A stretch of DNA of 31,498 nucleotides from positions 1 through 31,498 of the forward strand of contig CALAIJ010000093.1 in NCBI GenBank assembly GCA_937923365.1, read 5' to 3'. Of this stretch, positions 16,283-24,428 are shown in pieces. How positions within the stretch are numbered: position 1 is the stretch's first letter; every line of letters starts with the position of its first letter. The notes beneath the pieces are model-generated. The model was not told where the DNA came from, made no database searches, and was given only the letters and a program-made list of their open reading frames with translations. Source of the DNA: an uncultured Sulfitobacter sp. (GTDB lineage: Bacteria; Pseudomonadota; Alphaproteobacteria; Rhodobacterales; Rhodobacteraceae). Made by a program: the position numbers and the translations under genes.

Positions 16283-18174
16283 GTGGCAAGGCGTAGCCAG
16301 TTCACGAAGTCCTGCGTCCAGACCTTCACCGTCAGACGGTCCTCGATCGACACGCGCGCCACCCCTTCCATACCGGGCAGCAAGACTTCCGTACCGGTCG
16401 AGGCAGGCGCCTCAAGATGTGCCTCAAGCGCAAAGCGGTTGCCACCATCTTCGGGTGTGGCAACGGACAGGATACGCTCGACCACGAAGGGAAAGGTCTC
16501 GTCCGGCCGCGCGGCAAAGCGCACGCGGCCCACCTGCTCCGCTGTCAGCACCGCGATGTCACCTTCCTCGACCGACAGCCGCAGGCGGTAGTCATCCAGC
16601 GGCGCAATCACGAACAGCTCTTCTCCGCGCGAAATTGCCGCGCCGAGTTCCTGTGTGCGATCCCCCGACACCACCACCCCGTCAAATGGCGCCACCAGTT
16701 CCGTACGCGCGATTTGCGCGCGCAACAGATCGATCTGTGCATTGGCCTGTGCGATTTGCGCGCCCAGAAGCGCCTCGTCGGTACGCCGCCCAAGGGCGGT
16801 GGCCTCGTTGCGCTCGATCTCGTTCTCGTTGAGCTCGGCTTCTGCCGCCAGCAAGCGCAGCCGCAGATCGCGGTCATCCAGTTGGGCCAACACCTGTCCT
16901 TCCGTCACGCGATCACCGGGGCGCACCGTCTGGCCCACAAGATAGCCGTCAAATGGGGCGGACACGATCCTTTGCACGGTGCCTTCCAGCCGCGCATCCG
17001 CGACGACCTCGAAGGCGGTGCGTGCTGTCGCCGCCCAAAAGATTGCCGCGGCAAGCAACAGGAACGTCAGCTTCGCACCAAGCCGCGCAGGCCCGAATAT
17101 CGCCGCCAGAATGCGCCCGATTGACGTCAGAAGGCGCATGGGCCAACCGCGATCCGCGAGCATCTTCTGACGCAGGATCGGACCTATCAACGCGCCGATA
17201 CCAAGTGCGAGGTCGCGCCGCTCTTGCGTCACGCCCGCCGCGTCGCGATGTTCCAAGGTCATCGCGCCGATCACCTCGCCATCCGCGTCACTGAGCGGCA
17301 AGGTCAGGACCGACATCGCGCCCTGCTGGCGCAGCAATTCACCGTGGGCACGGGACACGCGCGTGTCTTCTTGCGCGTTGGCCTCGGCGGTGGCGCGGCG
17401 CTGGATCGCACCACCCTGGTCAAGGCATTCCAGCATCGCACGACGGATCAGTTGCGCCAGCGACAGCTGCGTGCCCATGTCTGCCGTATGCGACACCGCT
17501 GCTACTTTGAGCTTTTTGCCGCGCAGTAACCCCACAGATACGCGATCGCAATCCAACCCCGCCGCCGTCGCAGTGGCCGCCGCCATGGCCGCCGCGCGGT
17601 GGCCTCGGGCCTCAAGCAGTTCCACCAGAACATCGATGGCCGCCTGCCCGCGATCCCGTTCAATTGCGATGCTATGTTCGCGGTCCCGCGCATCGTGCAG
17701 TTCGACCCAGCCGCCGCCCCATTGCAGCCGGCGCATCGCTTGACGCGCCTCTTGCTGGGTGGCTCCGTCTAGGCGCAACAGCGCAGCCCCAAGCAGGCGA
17801 TCATCGTCAAGATAGGGATAGCAGACGCAAATGACCTGATTGCCGGTGTCCCGCAGAACAGCGCGCTTGTCGGCAATTGCGCGTTCCGCTGTCGCGCTCA
17901 TATCGGAATCGATGGTTGCATCCGCGGGCCAGATGGCGCGGGGAATCATGTGATTGTCTTTGTCTGGTCCCGGCAGGATCAGCGCCGCTTTCGTCACCTT
18001 ACCGATAAACTGCGATTGGAGCGTCAGCCATGCATTGGCAAAAGCATCCGTCGGCGCCGAGGGGCGCAACATCTGCCAAAGCGCGCGGTCCACCATGCCA
18101 GTCTGGCTGTCGTCGCCTGAATCCTGTGACTTCGACGTTTGAGGGCTAAGGCCATCTTGGGAGGAAGCAGTCAT
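16264..18174 (-). CDS. GAF-domain / HlyD-family membrane-fusion protein
   Basis: In this 636-residue protein, residues about 30-160 and 175-330 look like two GAF-type sensor domains. The first holds LLGAALLRLDG and the second VLTLPLSDADGEVIGAMTLEH, the usual closing GAF strand. A single membrane helix follows at about 367-383. Residues 390-620 form a HlyD/RND-type periplasmic adaptor: the first lipoyl half (SAPFDGYLVGQTVRPGDRV, 405-423), a coiled-coil hairpin (about 435-490), the second lipoyl half (VAPFDGVVVSGD, 494-505) and a beta-barrel. The GAF part would sit in the cytoplasm and the adaptor in the periplasm. It is first in a run of three tightly packed genes, with its start 224 bp after the ccoS stop. 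The ATG at 18174 has only a weak ribosome-binding site. No ABC transporter or TolC-like partner is present in the window. Fusion of GAF domains to a secretion adaptor is unusual; the ligand is unknown. Confidence 0.85.
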   Translation of the reverse strand: MTASSQDGLSPQTSKSQDSGDDSQTGMVDRALWQMLRPSAPTDAFANAWLTLQSQFIGKVTKAALILPGPDKDNHMIPRAIWPADATIDSDMSATAERAIADKRAVLRDTGNQVICVCYPYLDDDRLLGAALLRLDGATQQEARQAMRRLQWGGGWVELHDARDREHSIAIERDRGQAAIDVLVELLEARGHRAAAMAAATATAAGLDCDRVSVGLLRGKKLKVAAVSHTADMGTQLSLAQLIRRAMLECLDQGGAIQRRATAEANAQEDTRVSRAHGELLRQQGAMSVLTLPLSDADGEVIGAMTLEHRDAAGVTQERRDLALGIGALIGPILRQKMLADRGWPMRLLTSIGRILAAIFGPARLGAKLTFLLLAAAIFWAATARTAFEVVADARLEGTVQRIVSAPFDGYLVGQTVRPGDRVTEGQVLAQLDDRDLRLRLLAAEAELNENEIERNEATALGRRTDEALLGAQIAQANAQIDLLRAQIARTELVAPFDGVVVSGDRTQELGAAISRGEELFVIAPLDDYRLRLSVEEGDIAVLTAEQVGRVRFAARPDETFPFVVERILSVATPEDGGNRFALEAHLEAPASTGTEVLLPGMEGVARVSIEDRLTVKVWTQDFVNWLRLATWRWLP

Positions 18175-18218
18175 AAATCAACGGTCCAAAATGCAGCCGC
18201 GATTGGAGGCGGTGGCCA

Positions 18219-18248
18219 ACTATACGCAGGGGTCGTGCCGTTTGGGAA
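18219..18248 (-). promoter_or_regulatory. Candidate sigma-70 promoter for the GAF-HlyD / export / giant gene run
   Basis: On the minus strand, TTCCCA (18243-18248, 4/6 to TTGACA) and TATAGT (18219-18224, 5/6 to TATAAT) are 18 bp apart. Initiation would fall near 18212, about 38 bases before the ATG. It is the best promoter-like pair in this gap but has only pattern support. Confidence 0.35.
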
Positions 18249-18323
18249 CCCGCAAAGGCGGCAAGCTGATTATGGCCGGACGTCTGCTGAAATGACCGGT
18301 GCCAAGCGACGCTGGAGAGGGCC

Positions 18324-18351
18324 CTTGTGCGGCCAAACCTATCCGCACAAG
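18324..18351. terminator. Perfect 9-bp inverted repeat after ccoS
   Basis: CTTGTGCGG (18324-18332) and CCGCACAAG (18343-18351) form a perfect stem with a 10-base loop, 48 bp after the ccoS stop in the direction of transcription. There is no T-run on the minus strand after it, so a classical intrinsic terminator is not proven. It may also be a protein-binding palindrome before the GAF-HlyD gene. Confidence 0.45.
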
Positions 18352-18398
18352 AACTGGCGGTGACGCTTCGCCTGGTTGGATGAATGGCGACAAAATCG

Positions 18399-18539
18399 TT
18401 AGCCATCGTCAGCAAGAATGCGGGCGGCGTCTCCACTTGGATCATCATACTGCCGCGCCTTCAGTGTCCAGATAAAGGCCGCAATACCCAGGCCACCAAG
18501 GCTGAGCGAAATCGGGATCAAGAAAACCAGTACATTCAT
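18399..18539 (-). CDS. ccoS: CcoS, cbb3 oxidase maturation protein
   Basis: A 46-residue protein starting MNVLVFLIPIS with one N-terminal membrane helix (about 4-25, through SLSLGGLGIAAFIW) and a short polar tail containing YDDPSGDAARIL, the typical CcoS pattern of a helix followed by a YDDPxGDAxRIL-like segment. Its ATG overlaps the ccoI stop codon (ATGA, 4 bp), so the two are translationally coupled. CcoS is needed to insert cofactors (haem b and CuB) into CcoN in Rhodobacter. It is the last gene of the ccoGHIS cluster. Confidence 0.93.
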   Translation of the reverse strand: MNVLVFLIPISLSLGGLGIAAFIWTLKARQYDDPSGDAARILADDG

Positions 18540-20668
18540 TTTCCATACCCCACCCGTGCCGCGTTCAGCAAAACGGTAACCGAAGAAAGCGACATCGCGA
18601 GTGCCGCTGCCAATGGCGTGGCGTACCCCAGAACAGCAATTGGAATGGCGACAGCATTGTATGCGATGGCGATCCCAAAGTTCTGCCGCGAAAGAGCCAC
18701 TGCCATGCGGGAGATCGCAAAGACCTGCGGAATTTTTTCCATCTCGTCGCTGATCACAATCACATCTGCAGCATTGCGTGCGGCATCCAGTGCCTCTCCC
18801 GGCGCGATGGAAGCATGCGCATTTGCCAGTGCGATGGTATCGTTCAGCCCATCCCCGATCATACAGGGGTATTGTGACTGGGCAGAAAGTTCGGTGATGC
18901 GGGCATTCTTTTTCTCCGGCGAAACCTCTGATCTGAATCTGCGCAACCCTAGAGAGCGGGCAAGGGCGCTGGTTTTTGCCGCGTTATCCCCTGACAGAAT
19001 TTCCAGATCAAAGGCCTCGGCTTGGAGCCGTCTTATCATTTCGGGAACACCTGATCTGAGAGCCTCTTGAAAGGGGAGCGCGTGGACTTCTTCGCCAATC
19101 TTCAAGATCAGACCAGATTGCTCTGGGCTGAGCCATTCTGCCTTGCCCAGCGCAACCTCCATCTGGTTCAGATGCCCCGAAACCCCACATCCCGATACTT
19201 CGATGATATCCGTCAGTTTTGCAGGGGCCTGATCGGACAGGTACGTGTTGAGCGCCTGTGACAGCGGATGGGCGCTTGATTGGGCGAGCGCTTTGGCAAT
19301 GCCCAGTTCTTCGGCGTGAAATGCACTTAGGTCGAAAGAGAAATCCGGTTTGGTCAGTGTCCCCGTCTTATCAAGGACAATGGTTTTCACTTCTGACAAT
19401 CGTTCCAAAGCGGTCCCGGACTTTACCAGAAATCCCATGCGATAGAGCCGGGCAATCGCGGCAGTAGACACAGCCGGCACCGCCAGCCCCAGCGCACAGG
19501 GGCACGTAATAATCAACACAGCGATGGCGATATTGAGCGCGTGGCGGACATCCTGGGTCCAGAGGAACCATCCTGCGAAGGTGATGATGGCCAACAAATG
19601 GACCGCAGGCGCGTAGATTTGCGCGGCCCGATCCGCCAGCGAGGTATAGCGGTTACGCGCATTCTCGGCAGTTTCCACCAATCGCGCGATCTGGTGCAGG
19701 CGGGTGTCTTGTCCTACGGCTGAGACTCTGACTTCAACGGGTCCCGCCAGATTTACTTCACCCGCATGGATCTGGTCAGAGGCCACATGGGGCACAGGCT
19801 CGCTTTCGCCAGTCAGCAATGAGCGGTCGGTGATGCCATGCTGCGTGATCAATTGACCGTCTGTCGGAACGCGCATGCCGCTGGCTACCAAAACGATGTC
19901 GCCGACCTTCAACGCGTCAATCGGGACGATCTCTGATCCGGTTTCTGTTTGCCGCTCTGCCGTATGTGCTTCAAGCGCGGCCAATTCCTTTGCCGCCGAA
20001 TGCGCAGCCGATCGGGTGCTGTGTTCAAGGTACCGGCCGATCAGCAGGAAGAACGTCAGTGACAGGGCCGCGTCGAAATAGGCGTGTTCGCCTCCCATCA
20101 GGCTCTCGAAAAGTGACATGCCACCGGCAAGAATGATCGCCAGCGAAATCGGTACATCCATATTCAACCGACCGACCTTCAGCGCCGATAGGGCATTCCT
20201 GAAAAACGGCTGTGCAGAATAGAGAACCACCGGAAGCGCAATGGCGGCGGAAACCAAGTGGAACAAATCCCGTGTGGCGCCCGACGCGCCTGACCAGACC
20301 GCGACAGACAACAGCATGACGTTCATCATCGCAAACCCGGCAACCCCCAGCCGCATCAGCAGATCGCGGCCTTCCGGGTCCACATCGTTGACCAAAGCGC
20401 GGGAAGCCAGCGGGAAAGCTTCGTAGCCAATGTGCCCAAGAGCGTCGACCATCTGACTGACAGGATGATCCGTGATGATCTGCACGCGTTTCTGGGTCAG
20501 GTTCACCCGCGCAGAGACGACCCCTTTGACCTGCGACAGGTGGCTTTCAATCGTGCTGATACAGGCCGCACAACGCACAGAGGGCACGGACAGCTGAACG
20601 GCATTGGCCATCTGCGCCAGTTCAACCGCCGCAGGGGCCGCCACACAGGCAGGGCAGGCCGCCATCAT
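18536..20668 (-). CDS. ccoI: CcoI/FixI copper-exporting P1B-type ATPase for cbb3 oxidase
   Basis: The 710-residue P-type ATPase has an N-terminal heavy-metal domain with CAAC at 33-36 and a further CPAC pair at 5-8, a CPC membrane metal site (TCPCALGLAVP), the phosphorylation motif DKTGTLT, the LTGES actuator motif, an SSAHPLS nucleotide-domain motif and GDGLNDTIAL at the hinge. CcoI-type ATPases move copper to the periplasm for the CuB centre of CcoN, not for detoxification. The position between ccoH (4-bp overlap) and ccoS (4-bp overlap) settles this role over a general CopA. Confidence 0.95.
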   Translation of the reverse strand: MMAACPACVAAPAAVELAQMANAVQLSVPSVRCAACISTIESHLSQVKGVVSARVNLTQKRVQIITDHPVSQMVDALGHIGYEAFPLASRALVNDVDPEGRDLLMRLGVAGFAMMNVMLLSVAVWSGASGATRDLFHLVSAAIALPVVLYSAQPFFRNALSALKVGRLNMDVPISLAIILAGGMSLFESLMGGEHAYFDAALSLTFFLLIGRYLEHSTRSAAHSAAKELAALEAHTAERQTETGSEIVPIDALKVGDIVLVASGMRVPTDGQLITQHGITDRSLLTGESEPVPHVASDQIHAGEVNLAGPVEVRVSAVGQDTRLHQIARLVETAENARNRYTSLADRAAQIYAPAVHLLAIITFAGWFLWTQDVRHALNIAIAVLIITCPCALGLAVPAVSTAAIARLYRMGFLVKSGTALERLSEVKTIVLDKTGTLTKPDFSFDLSAFHAEELGIAKALAQSSAHPLSQALNTYLSDQAPAKLTDIIEVSGCGVSGHLNQMEVALGKAEWLSPEQSGLILKIGEEVHALPFQEALRSGVPEMIRRLQAEAFDLEILSGDNAAKTSALARSLGLRRFRSEVSPEKKNARITELSAQSQYPCMIGDGLNDTIALANAHASIAPGEALDAARNAADVIVISDEMEKIPQVFAISRMAVALSRQNFGIAIAYNAVAIPIAVLGYATPLAAALAMSLSSVTVLLNAARVGYGK

Positions 20669-21114
20669 TGTGATGTCTCCACGATAACCCGCTGCCGAAA
20701 CACCGCACCGTTTTCAGCGCGCGCAACAAGGCGTAGGTTCCAATTCCCTGTCGCAGCCTCAACAGGTGCGACGAACGCTGTGCCATCGAACGCAAACTCT
20801 GGTTGTTGATCGACGGAAACCGATGTTGCGCGACTGAATATCGCACTGACTATTTCCGGTTCAACCGGCTGCCCCTTTTTCATGAATTCGAGCACCAGCT
20901 TGTCCCCCTGCAACTGCGCAGAGACGTCCCAGCCCAATGCCAATTGCGCAGCACGGTCGGCATCGAATGTCTGGCTTGCAACATAGGAATTTCGAACCTC
21001 AAGACCGGGGAAGGTCCGGACCGCATTCCAGGCCAGCGTGAGGTTCACGGCGATGATGATACCAAAACCCGTTACGAACATCGTGGCCACATGTTTGCCC
21101 TTTAGCTCAGCCAT
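20665..21114 (-). CDS. ccoH: CcoH/FixH, cbb3 oxidase assembly protein
   Basis: A 149-residue FixH-family protein: a short cytoplasmic start, one membrane helix at about 10-30 (ATMFVTGFGIIIAVNLTLAW), the family pattern NSYVASQTFD at about 42-51, and a periplasmic beta-rich domain. It is needed for stable assembly of the cbb3 complex. Its ATG shares one base with the ccoG stop (TAATG) and its end overlaps ccoI, so ccoG-H-I-S are translationally linked. Confidence 0.93.
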   Translation of the reverse strand: MAELKGKHVATMFVTGFGIIIAVNLTLAWNAVRTFPGLEVRNSYVASQTFDADRAAQLALGWDVSAQLQGDKLVLEFMKKGQPVEPEIVSAIFSRATSVSVDQQPEFAFDGTAFVAPVEAATGNWNLRLVARAENGAVFRQRVIVETSQ

Positions 21115-22526
21115 TATTGATCTCCTCTCCCGTTGAAGATTGAGTTCACAGAAGCGCGCTCCCCATTCCCGAGGTCCTCGATCCAGAAGCGGATTGGCGT
21201 TTCGTTCGCCTCTGCAAGTGGGCTGTGCCTCGGTATCGTGACATAGACGCGGATCTTGTGTGTTGCGTCCGGTGCAACGGCGATGGAGTCGTAAGGGGTT
21301 CCTTCAAGATCAAGGCGCAGCGCCAGATCCCCAGAGACATGGACGCCGAATTGGCGTGGTTCACCGTGCTTGTTACGCAGACGAATTTCATAAGCATTTC
21401 GGATGGAGCCATCAGACAAGGTCACAAAGGTCGGGTTGCGGACCGGTGCAACGGTCATCTCGATCTCGGGCCGGATGAACAAGGCGTACATCATCGCCAC
21501 CCCAAAACTCGCCCAGATGATCGAATAAAGAACCGTACGGGGCCGCAGCACATGCGCCCAAAGAGGGCGTGGTTTTTCGCCCGCCTGTTCCATGGGCGCG
21601 TCAGAAAGCGCGAGATAGTCGATCAACCCCCGCTCGCGGCCAAGTTTGCCCATGATATCGTCGCACGCATCTATGCAAAGCGCACAGGTAATGCACTCCA
21701 TTTGCTGTCCGTCGCGAATGTCGATCCCCATCGGACAGACGGCCACGCAGGCGTTGCAGTCGACGCAGTCTCCGGCTGTTGCATCGCGGGCTTTGCCGCG
21801 TGGCTCGCCCCGCCAGTCGCGGTAGGCCACTGTCAGGGTACTGTCGTCCATCATGGCCCCCTGGATGCGCGGCCAGGGGCACATGTAGATACAGACCTGT
21901 TCGCGCATGAACCCGCCCAATATGACGGTTGTGGCCGTCAAAATTGCCACCGTGATCCATGCAACCGCTGGCGCCGTCAGGGTCAGAAACTGGTTTGCCA
22001 ATGTTGGTGCATCCGCAAAATAAAACACCCAGGCCCCGCCGGTCGCTACGCCTATCAATGTCCAGACAATCCATTTCAGGGCCCGCAATGCGGCCTTGCG
22101 CGGCGACCATTTTGCCCGGTGCAGACGGATGCGCGCATTGCGATCCCCTTCGATCCAACGCTCGACAAGGATGAACAGATCGGTCCAGACCGTTTGCGGG
22201 CAGGTATATCCACACCAAACGCGGCCCAAGGCTGATGTAAACAGAAACAGACCCAGCCCTGCCATGATCAGCAATCCTGCGACAAAATAGAATTCATGCG
22301 GCCAGATTTCGATCCAGAGAAAGTAGAAGCGGCGGTTGGCAAGGTCGATCAGAACGGCTTGATCCGGCAGGTTGGGGCCGCGATCCCAGCGGAGCCATGG
22401 CACCAGATAATAGATGCCAAGAGTGACAGCCATGATCGCCCATTTCAGGTTGCGAAACGTGCCATACACACGTTTTGGAAAAATCGGCTCGCGTGCCGCA
22501 TAAAGGCCGTCAGTTTGGGGTGCCAT
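21114..22526 (-). CDS. ccoG: CcoG/RdxA/FixG iron-sulfur membrane protein
   Basis: A 470-residue polytopic protein with CGYTCPQTVW (NapH/CcoG-type signature), CIYMCPWPRIQG, and a two-cluster ferredoxin segment (CVDCNACVAVCP, then CITCALCIDACD), followed by a periplasmic Ig-like C-terminal domain. CcoG acts as a cupric reductase in cbb3 assembly. I chose the ATG at 22526: GGCGGA precedes it, MAPQTDGLYAAREPIFPKRVYG is the normal family start, and an FNR box plus -10 element lies just upstream. A longer frame back to 22640 would overlap ccoP and place this promoter inside the gene, so I reject it. Confidence 0.94.
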   Translation of the reverse strand: MAPQTDGLYAAREPIFPKRVYGTFRNLKWAIMAVTLGIYYLVPWLRWDRGPNLPDQAVLIDLANRRFYFLWIEIWPHEFYFVAGLLIMAGLGLFLFTSALGRVWCGYTCPQTVWTDLFILVERWIEGDRNARIRLHRAKWSPRKAALRALKWIVWTLIGVATGGAWVFYFADAPTLANQFLTLTAPAVAWITVAILTATTVILGGFMREQVCIYMCPWPRIQGAMMDDSTLTVAYRDWRGEPRGKARDATAGDCVDCNACVAVCPMGIDIRDGQQMECITCALCIDACDDIMGKLGRERGLIDYLALSDAPMEQAGEKPRPLWAHVLRPRTVLYSIIWASFGVAMMYALFIRPEIEMTVAPVRNPTFVTLSDGSIRNAYEIRLRNKHGEPRQFGVHVSGDLALRLDLEGTPYDSIAVAPDATHKIRVYVTIPRHSPLAEANETPIRFWIEDLGNGERASVNSIFNGRGDQ

Positions 22527-22553
22527 TTTGTCCGCCGTGCATGGTTCTTGGTC

Positions 22554-22595
22554 AGCATAGATCGGCGACGGCCCCAAAACCTTGACCCAGATCAA
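22554..22595 (-). promoter_or_regulatory. FNR box and -10 element driving ccoGHIS
   Basis: TTGACCCAGATCAA at 22582-22595 is a near-perfect FNR palindrome (TTGAT-N4-ATCAA with one change) and is the exact reverse complement of the fnrL-hemN site. With the site centred 41.5 bp upstream, transcription would start near 22547. TATGCT at 22554-22559 is then a correctly placed -10 (4/6), leaving a leader of about 21 bases before ccoG. This is a class II FNR-activated arrangement. Confidence 0.75.
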
Positions 22596-22611
22596 GTTTG
22601 GTTCTGGGACG

Positions 22612-23463
22612 CTATTCGCCTCCCCCGAGGGAATGCACATAGGTCGAGACCGCGCGCACGTCTTCTTCGCTCAGGCGCTGTCCCCATGCGGGCATGACAC
22701 CAAACCGTGCTTTGGCAATCGTCTGGGTCAGGCTTTCGCTGTCACCACCATAAAGCCAGATCGCATCAGCAAGATTGGGCGCGCCCTGACTGCGATCACC
22801 CAATCCAAGGTCGCCGTGACAGGCCGCGCAGTTATCTGCAAAAAGGACACCGCCCGCACTGTCCCAATCTGCCTCGGCAAGGGTGGGTACAAATTTGACC
22901 AATGCCTCAATCTCTTCGGGCTCAAGTATGTCGCCAAATGCGGGCATTTCAGAATAACGGGCATCAGTATCGGTTTCATTACGAATACCGTGCCGCACAG
23001 AATGGGCAACATTCTCTAGGTCTCCGCCCCAGAGCCAATCGTTGTCCAGCAGATTTGGATACCCAACCGCACCGGCAGCACCCGACCCGTGGCACTGACT
23101 GCACTGCGCGCGAAACACGGACGCGCCCCGCGCAACAGCATATCTGTGCAGGTCTGATTGCGGGTCAAATGCCGCAAGATCCACAGCATTCAACTGTTCA
23201 ACCAGTGCAGCGTTTGACAGGTTATGATCGGCAATATCGGCGGATACTTCAGCCCGTGTCGAATAGCCCAAAAGTCCGGCTGTCGCGCTCGAAACCATCG
23301 GCCAGGCAGGATAGGCAATCGTATACCCGACACCCCAGATGATCGTGAGGTAGAAGGTCCATAGCCACCAGCGCGGCATCGGTGTGTTAAGCTCTTCGAT
23401 CCCGTCAAACTCATGCCCCATTGTGGGCCGGCCGGTCAGTTCGTCAACGCGCGGTTCATCCAT
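22612..23463 (-). CDS. ccoP: CcoP, dihaem cytochrome c subunit of cbb3 oxidase
   Basis: The 283-residue protein has one N-terminal membrane helix (about 33-52), then two class I cytochrome c domains with haem motifs CSQCH (121-125) and CAACH (212-216) and likely axial methionines in SEMPAFG (M173) and FGVMPAWG (M257). It passes electrons towards CcoO and CcoN. The ATG at 23463 has AGGAG upstream and overlaps the last codons of ccoQ by 8 bp. The length and the second WLYGGD motif (236-241) are typical of the family. Confidence 0.97.
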   Translation of the reverse strand: MDEPRVDELTGRPTMGHEFDGIEELNTPMPRWWLWTFYLTIIWGVGYTIAYPAWPMVSSATAGLLGYSTRAEVSADIADHNLSNAALVEQLNAVDLAAFDPQSDLHRYAVARGASVFRAQCSQCHGSGAAGAVGYPNLLDNDWLWGGDLENVAHSVRHGIRNETDTDARYSEMPAFGDILEPEEIEALVKFVPTLAEADWDSAGGVLFADNCAACHGDLGLGDRSQGAPNLADAIWLYGGDSESLTQTIAKARFGVMPAWGQRLSEEDVRAVSTYVHSLGGGE

Positions 23464-23680
23464 CGTTGCGCTCCTGTTCTAAGAGTGGTTTGCACACACA
23501 GGTCGCGCAATTTTTGGCGCAGCCCGTCGCCTCATCCCGCAGCGGGATGGAAGCCGCGTCATCGCGCGCGGCCTTCAATGACGGCCAGAAGGCAAAGACC
23601 GCCGTGCCAAGAAAGAAAGCGAACATCGCAATCAGGAACCAGCTGTCGGCGAATTCTCTGAGAAGTGAATAGGTTTCCAT
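23456..23680 (-). CDS. ccoQ: CcoQ, small cbb3 oxidase subunit with Cys-rich tail
   Basis: A 74-residue protein starting METYSLLREFADSW with one membrane helix (about 14-34). The ATG at 23680 has AAGGAG six bases upstream, which decides it over an in-frame ATG 33 bases earlier that would run into ccoO. CcoQ stabilises the cbb3 complex and affects oxygen-dependent signalling in Rhodobacter. The tail is unusual: GCAKNCATCVCKP places four cysteines at 54, 58, 61 and 63. Confidence 0.93.
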   Translation of the reverse strand: METYSLLREFADSWFLIAMFAFFLGTAVFAFWPSLKAARDDAASIPLRDEATGCAKNCATCVCKPLLEQERNDG

Positions 23681-23690
23681 CTGAGTCTCC

Positions 23691-24416
23691 TTAACGGCTG
23701 TCGTCAGGCACAAAGGTCGAGAAATCGACCAACGTCCCCATCATCTGTAAGTAGGCGATCAGCGCATCCATTTCGGTGATCCCCGGCTGCCCGTCAAAAT
23801 TGCCGACCACCGCACCGGGATACCTTTCGACCATCGGATCCCAATCTTCATCGGGGTCCGCTTGCAGCTTGAAATCAAGGCGCGCATTTTCGATCTGATC
23901 ATCACTGTATGGCACGCCCACAATGCGGTGCGTTGCCATCAGGTCGCCGATCCGCTCACCATCAAGCGACGCATCCATCAAGAAGGCGTAAGAGGGCATG
24001 ATGCTTTCGGGTACAACCGATTGCGGGTCTATCAGGTGTACAAGATGCCAGTCATCCGAATAGCGCCCACCGACGCGCGCCAGATCCGGACCCGTCCGTT
24101 TTGACCCCCATTGAAATGGATGATCATACATCGATTCCGCAGCCAGCGAATAATGGCCATAGCGCTCCACCTCATCGCGCATGGGCCGGATCATCTGACT
24201 GTGACAGACATAGCACCCTTCGCGGATGTAGATGTCGCGCCCGGCCAATTCGAGCGGACTGTAGGGGCGCATGCCCTCCACCTTTTCGATCGTGTTCTCC
24301 AACCAGAACAAGGGCGCGATTTCGACGATACCGCCGATGGTCACCACAGTAAGCGAAAAGGTCAGCAACAGGGTTGGGCTTCGCTCAAGAATGGCGTGTT
24401 TGTCGATCAATGCCAT
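23691..24416 (-). CDS. ccoO: CcoO, monohaem cytochrome c subunit of cbb3 oxidase
   Basis: The 241-residue protein has one N-terminal membrane helix (about 16-38), the haem c motif CYVCH at 68-72, followed by [15 protein letters not shown], the CcoO/FixO hallmark, and a candidate Met ligand in [10 protein letters not shown] (M140). It is 12 bp downstream of ccoN with AAGGAG before the ATG. It carries electrons from CcoP to the CcoN active site. Confidence 0.97.
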   Translation of the reverse strand: MALIDKHAILERSPTLLLTFSLTVVTIGGIVEIAPLFWLENTIEKVEGMRPYSPLELAGRDIYIREGCYVCHSQMIRPMRDEVERYGHYSLAAESMYDHPFQWGSKRTGPDLARVGGRYSDDWHLVHLIDPQSVVPESIMPSYAFLMDASLDGERIGDLMATHRIVGVPYSDDQIENARLDFKLQADPDEDWDPMVERYPGAVVGNFDGQPGITEMDALIAYLQMMGTLVDFSTFVPDDSR

Positions 24417-24428
24417 GTGTCTTTCTCC

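Noticed and set aside
22527..22640. Extended N-terminus for CcoG
   Set aside because: It overlaps ccoP, contains an FNR promoter and does not match the family start.
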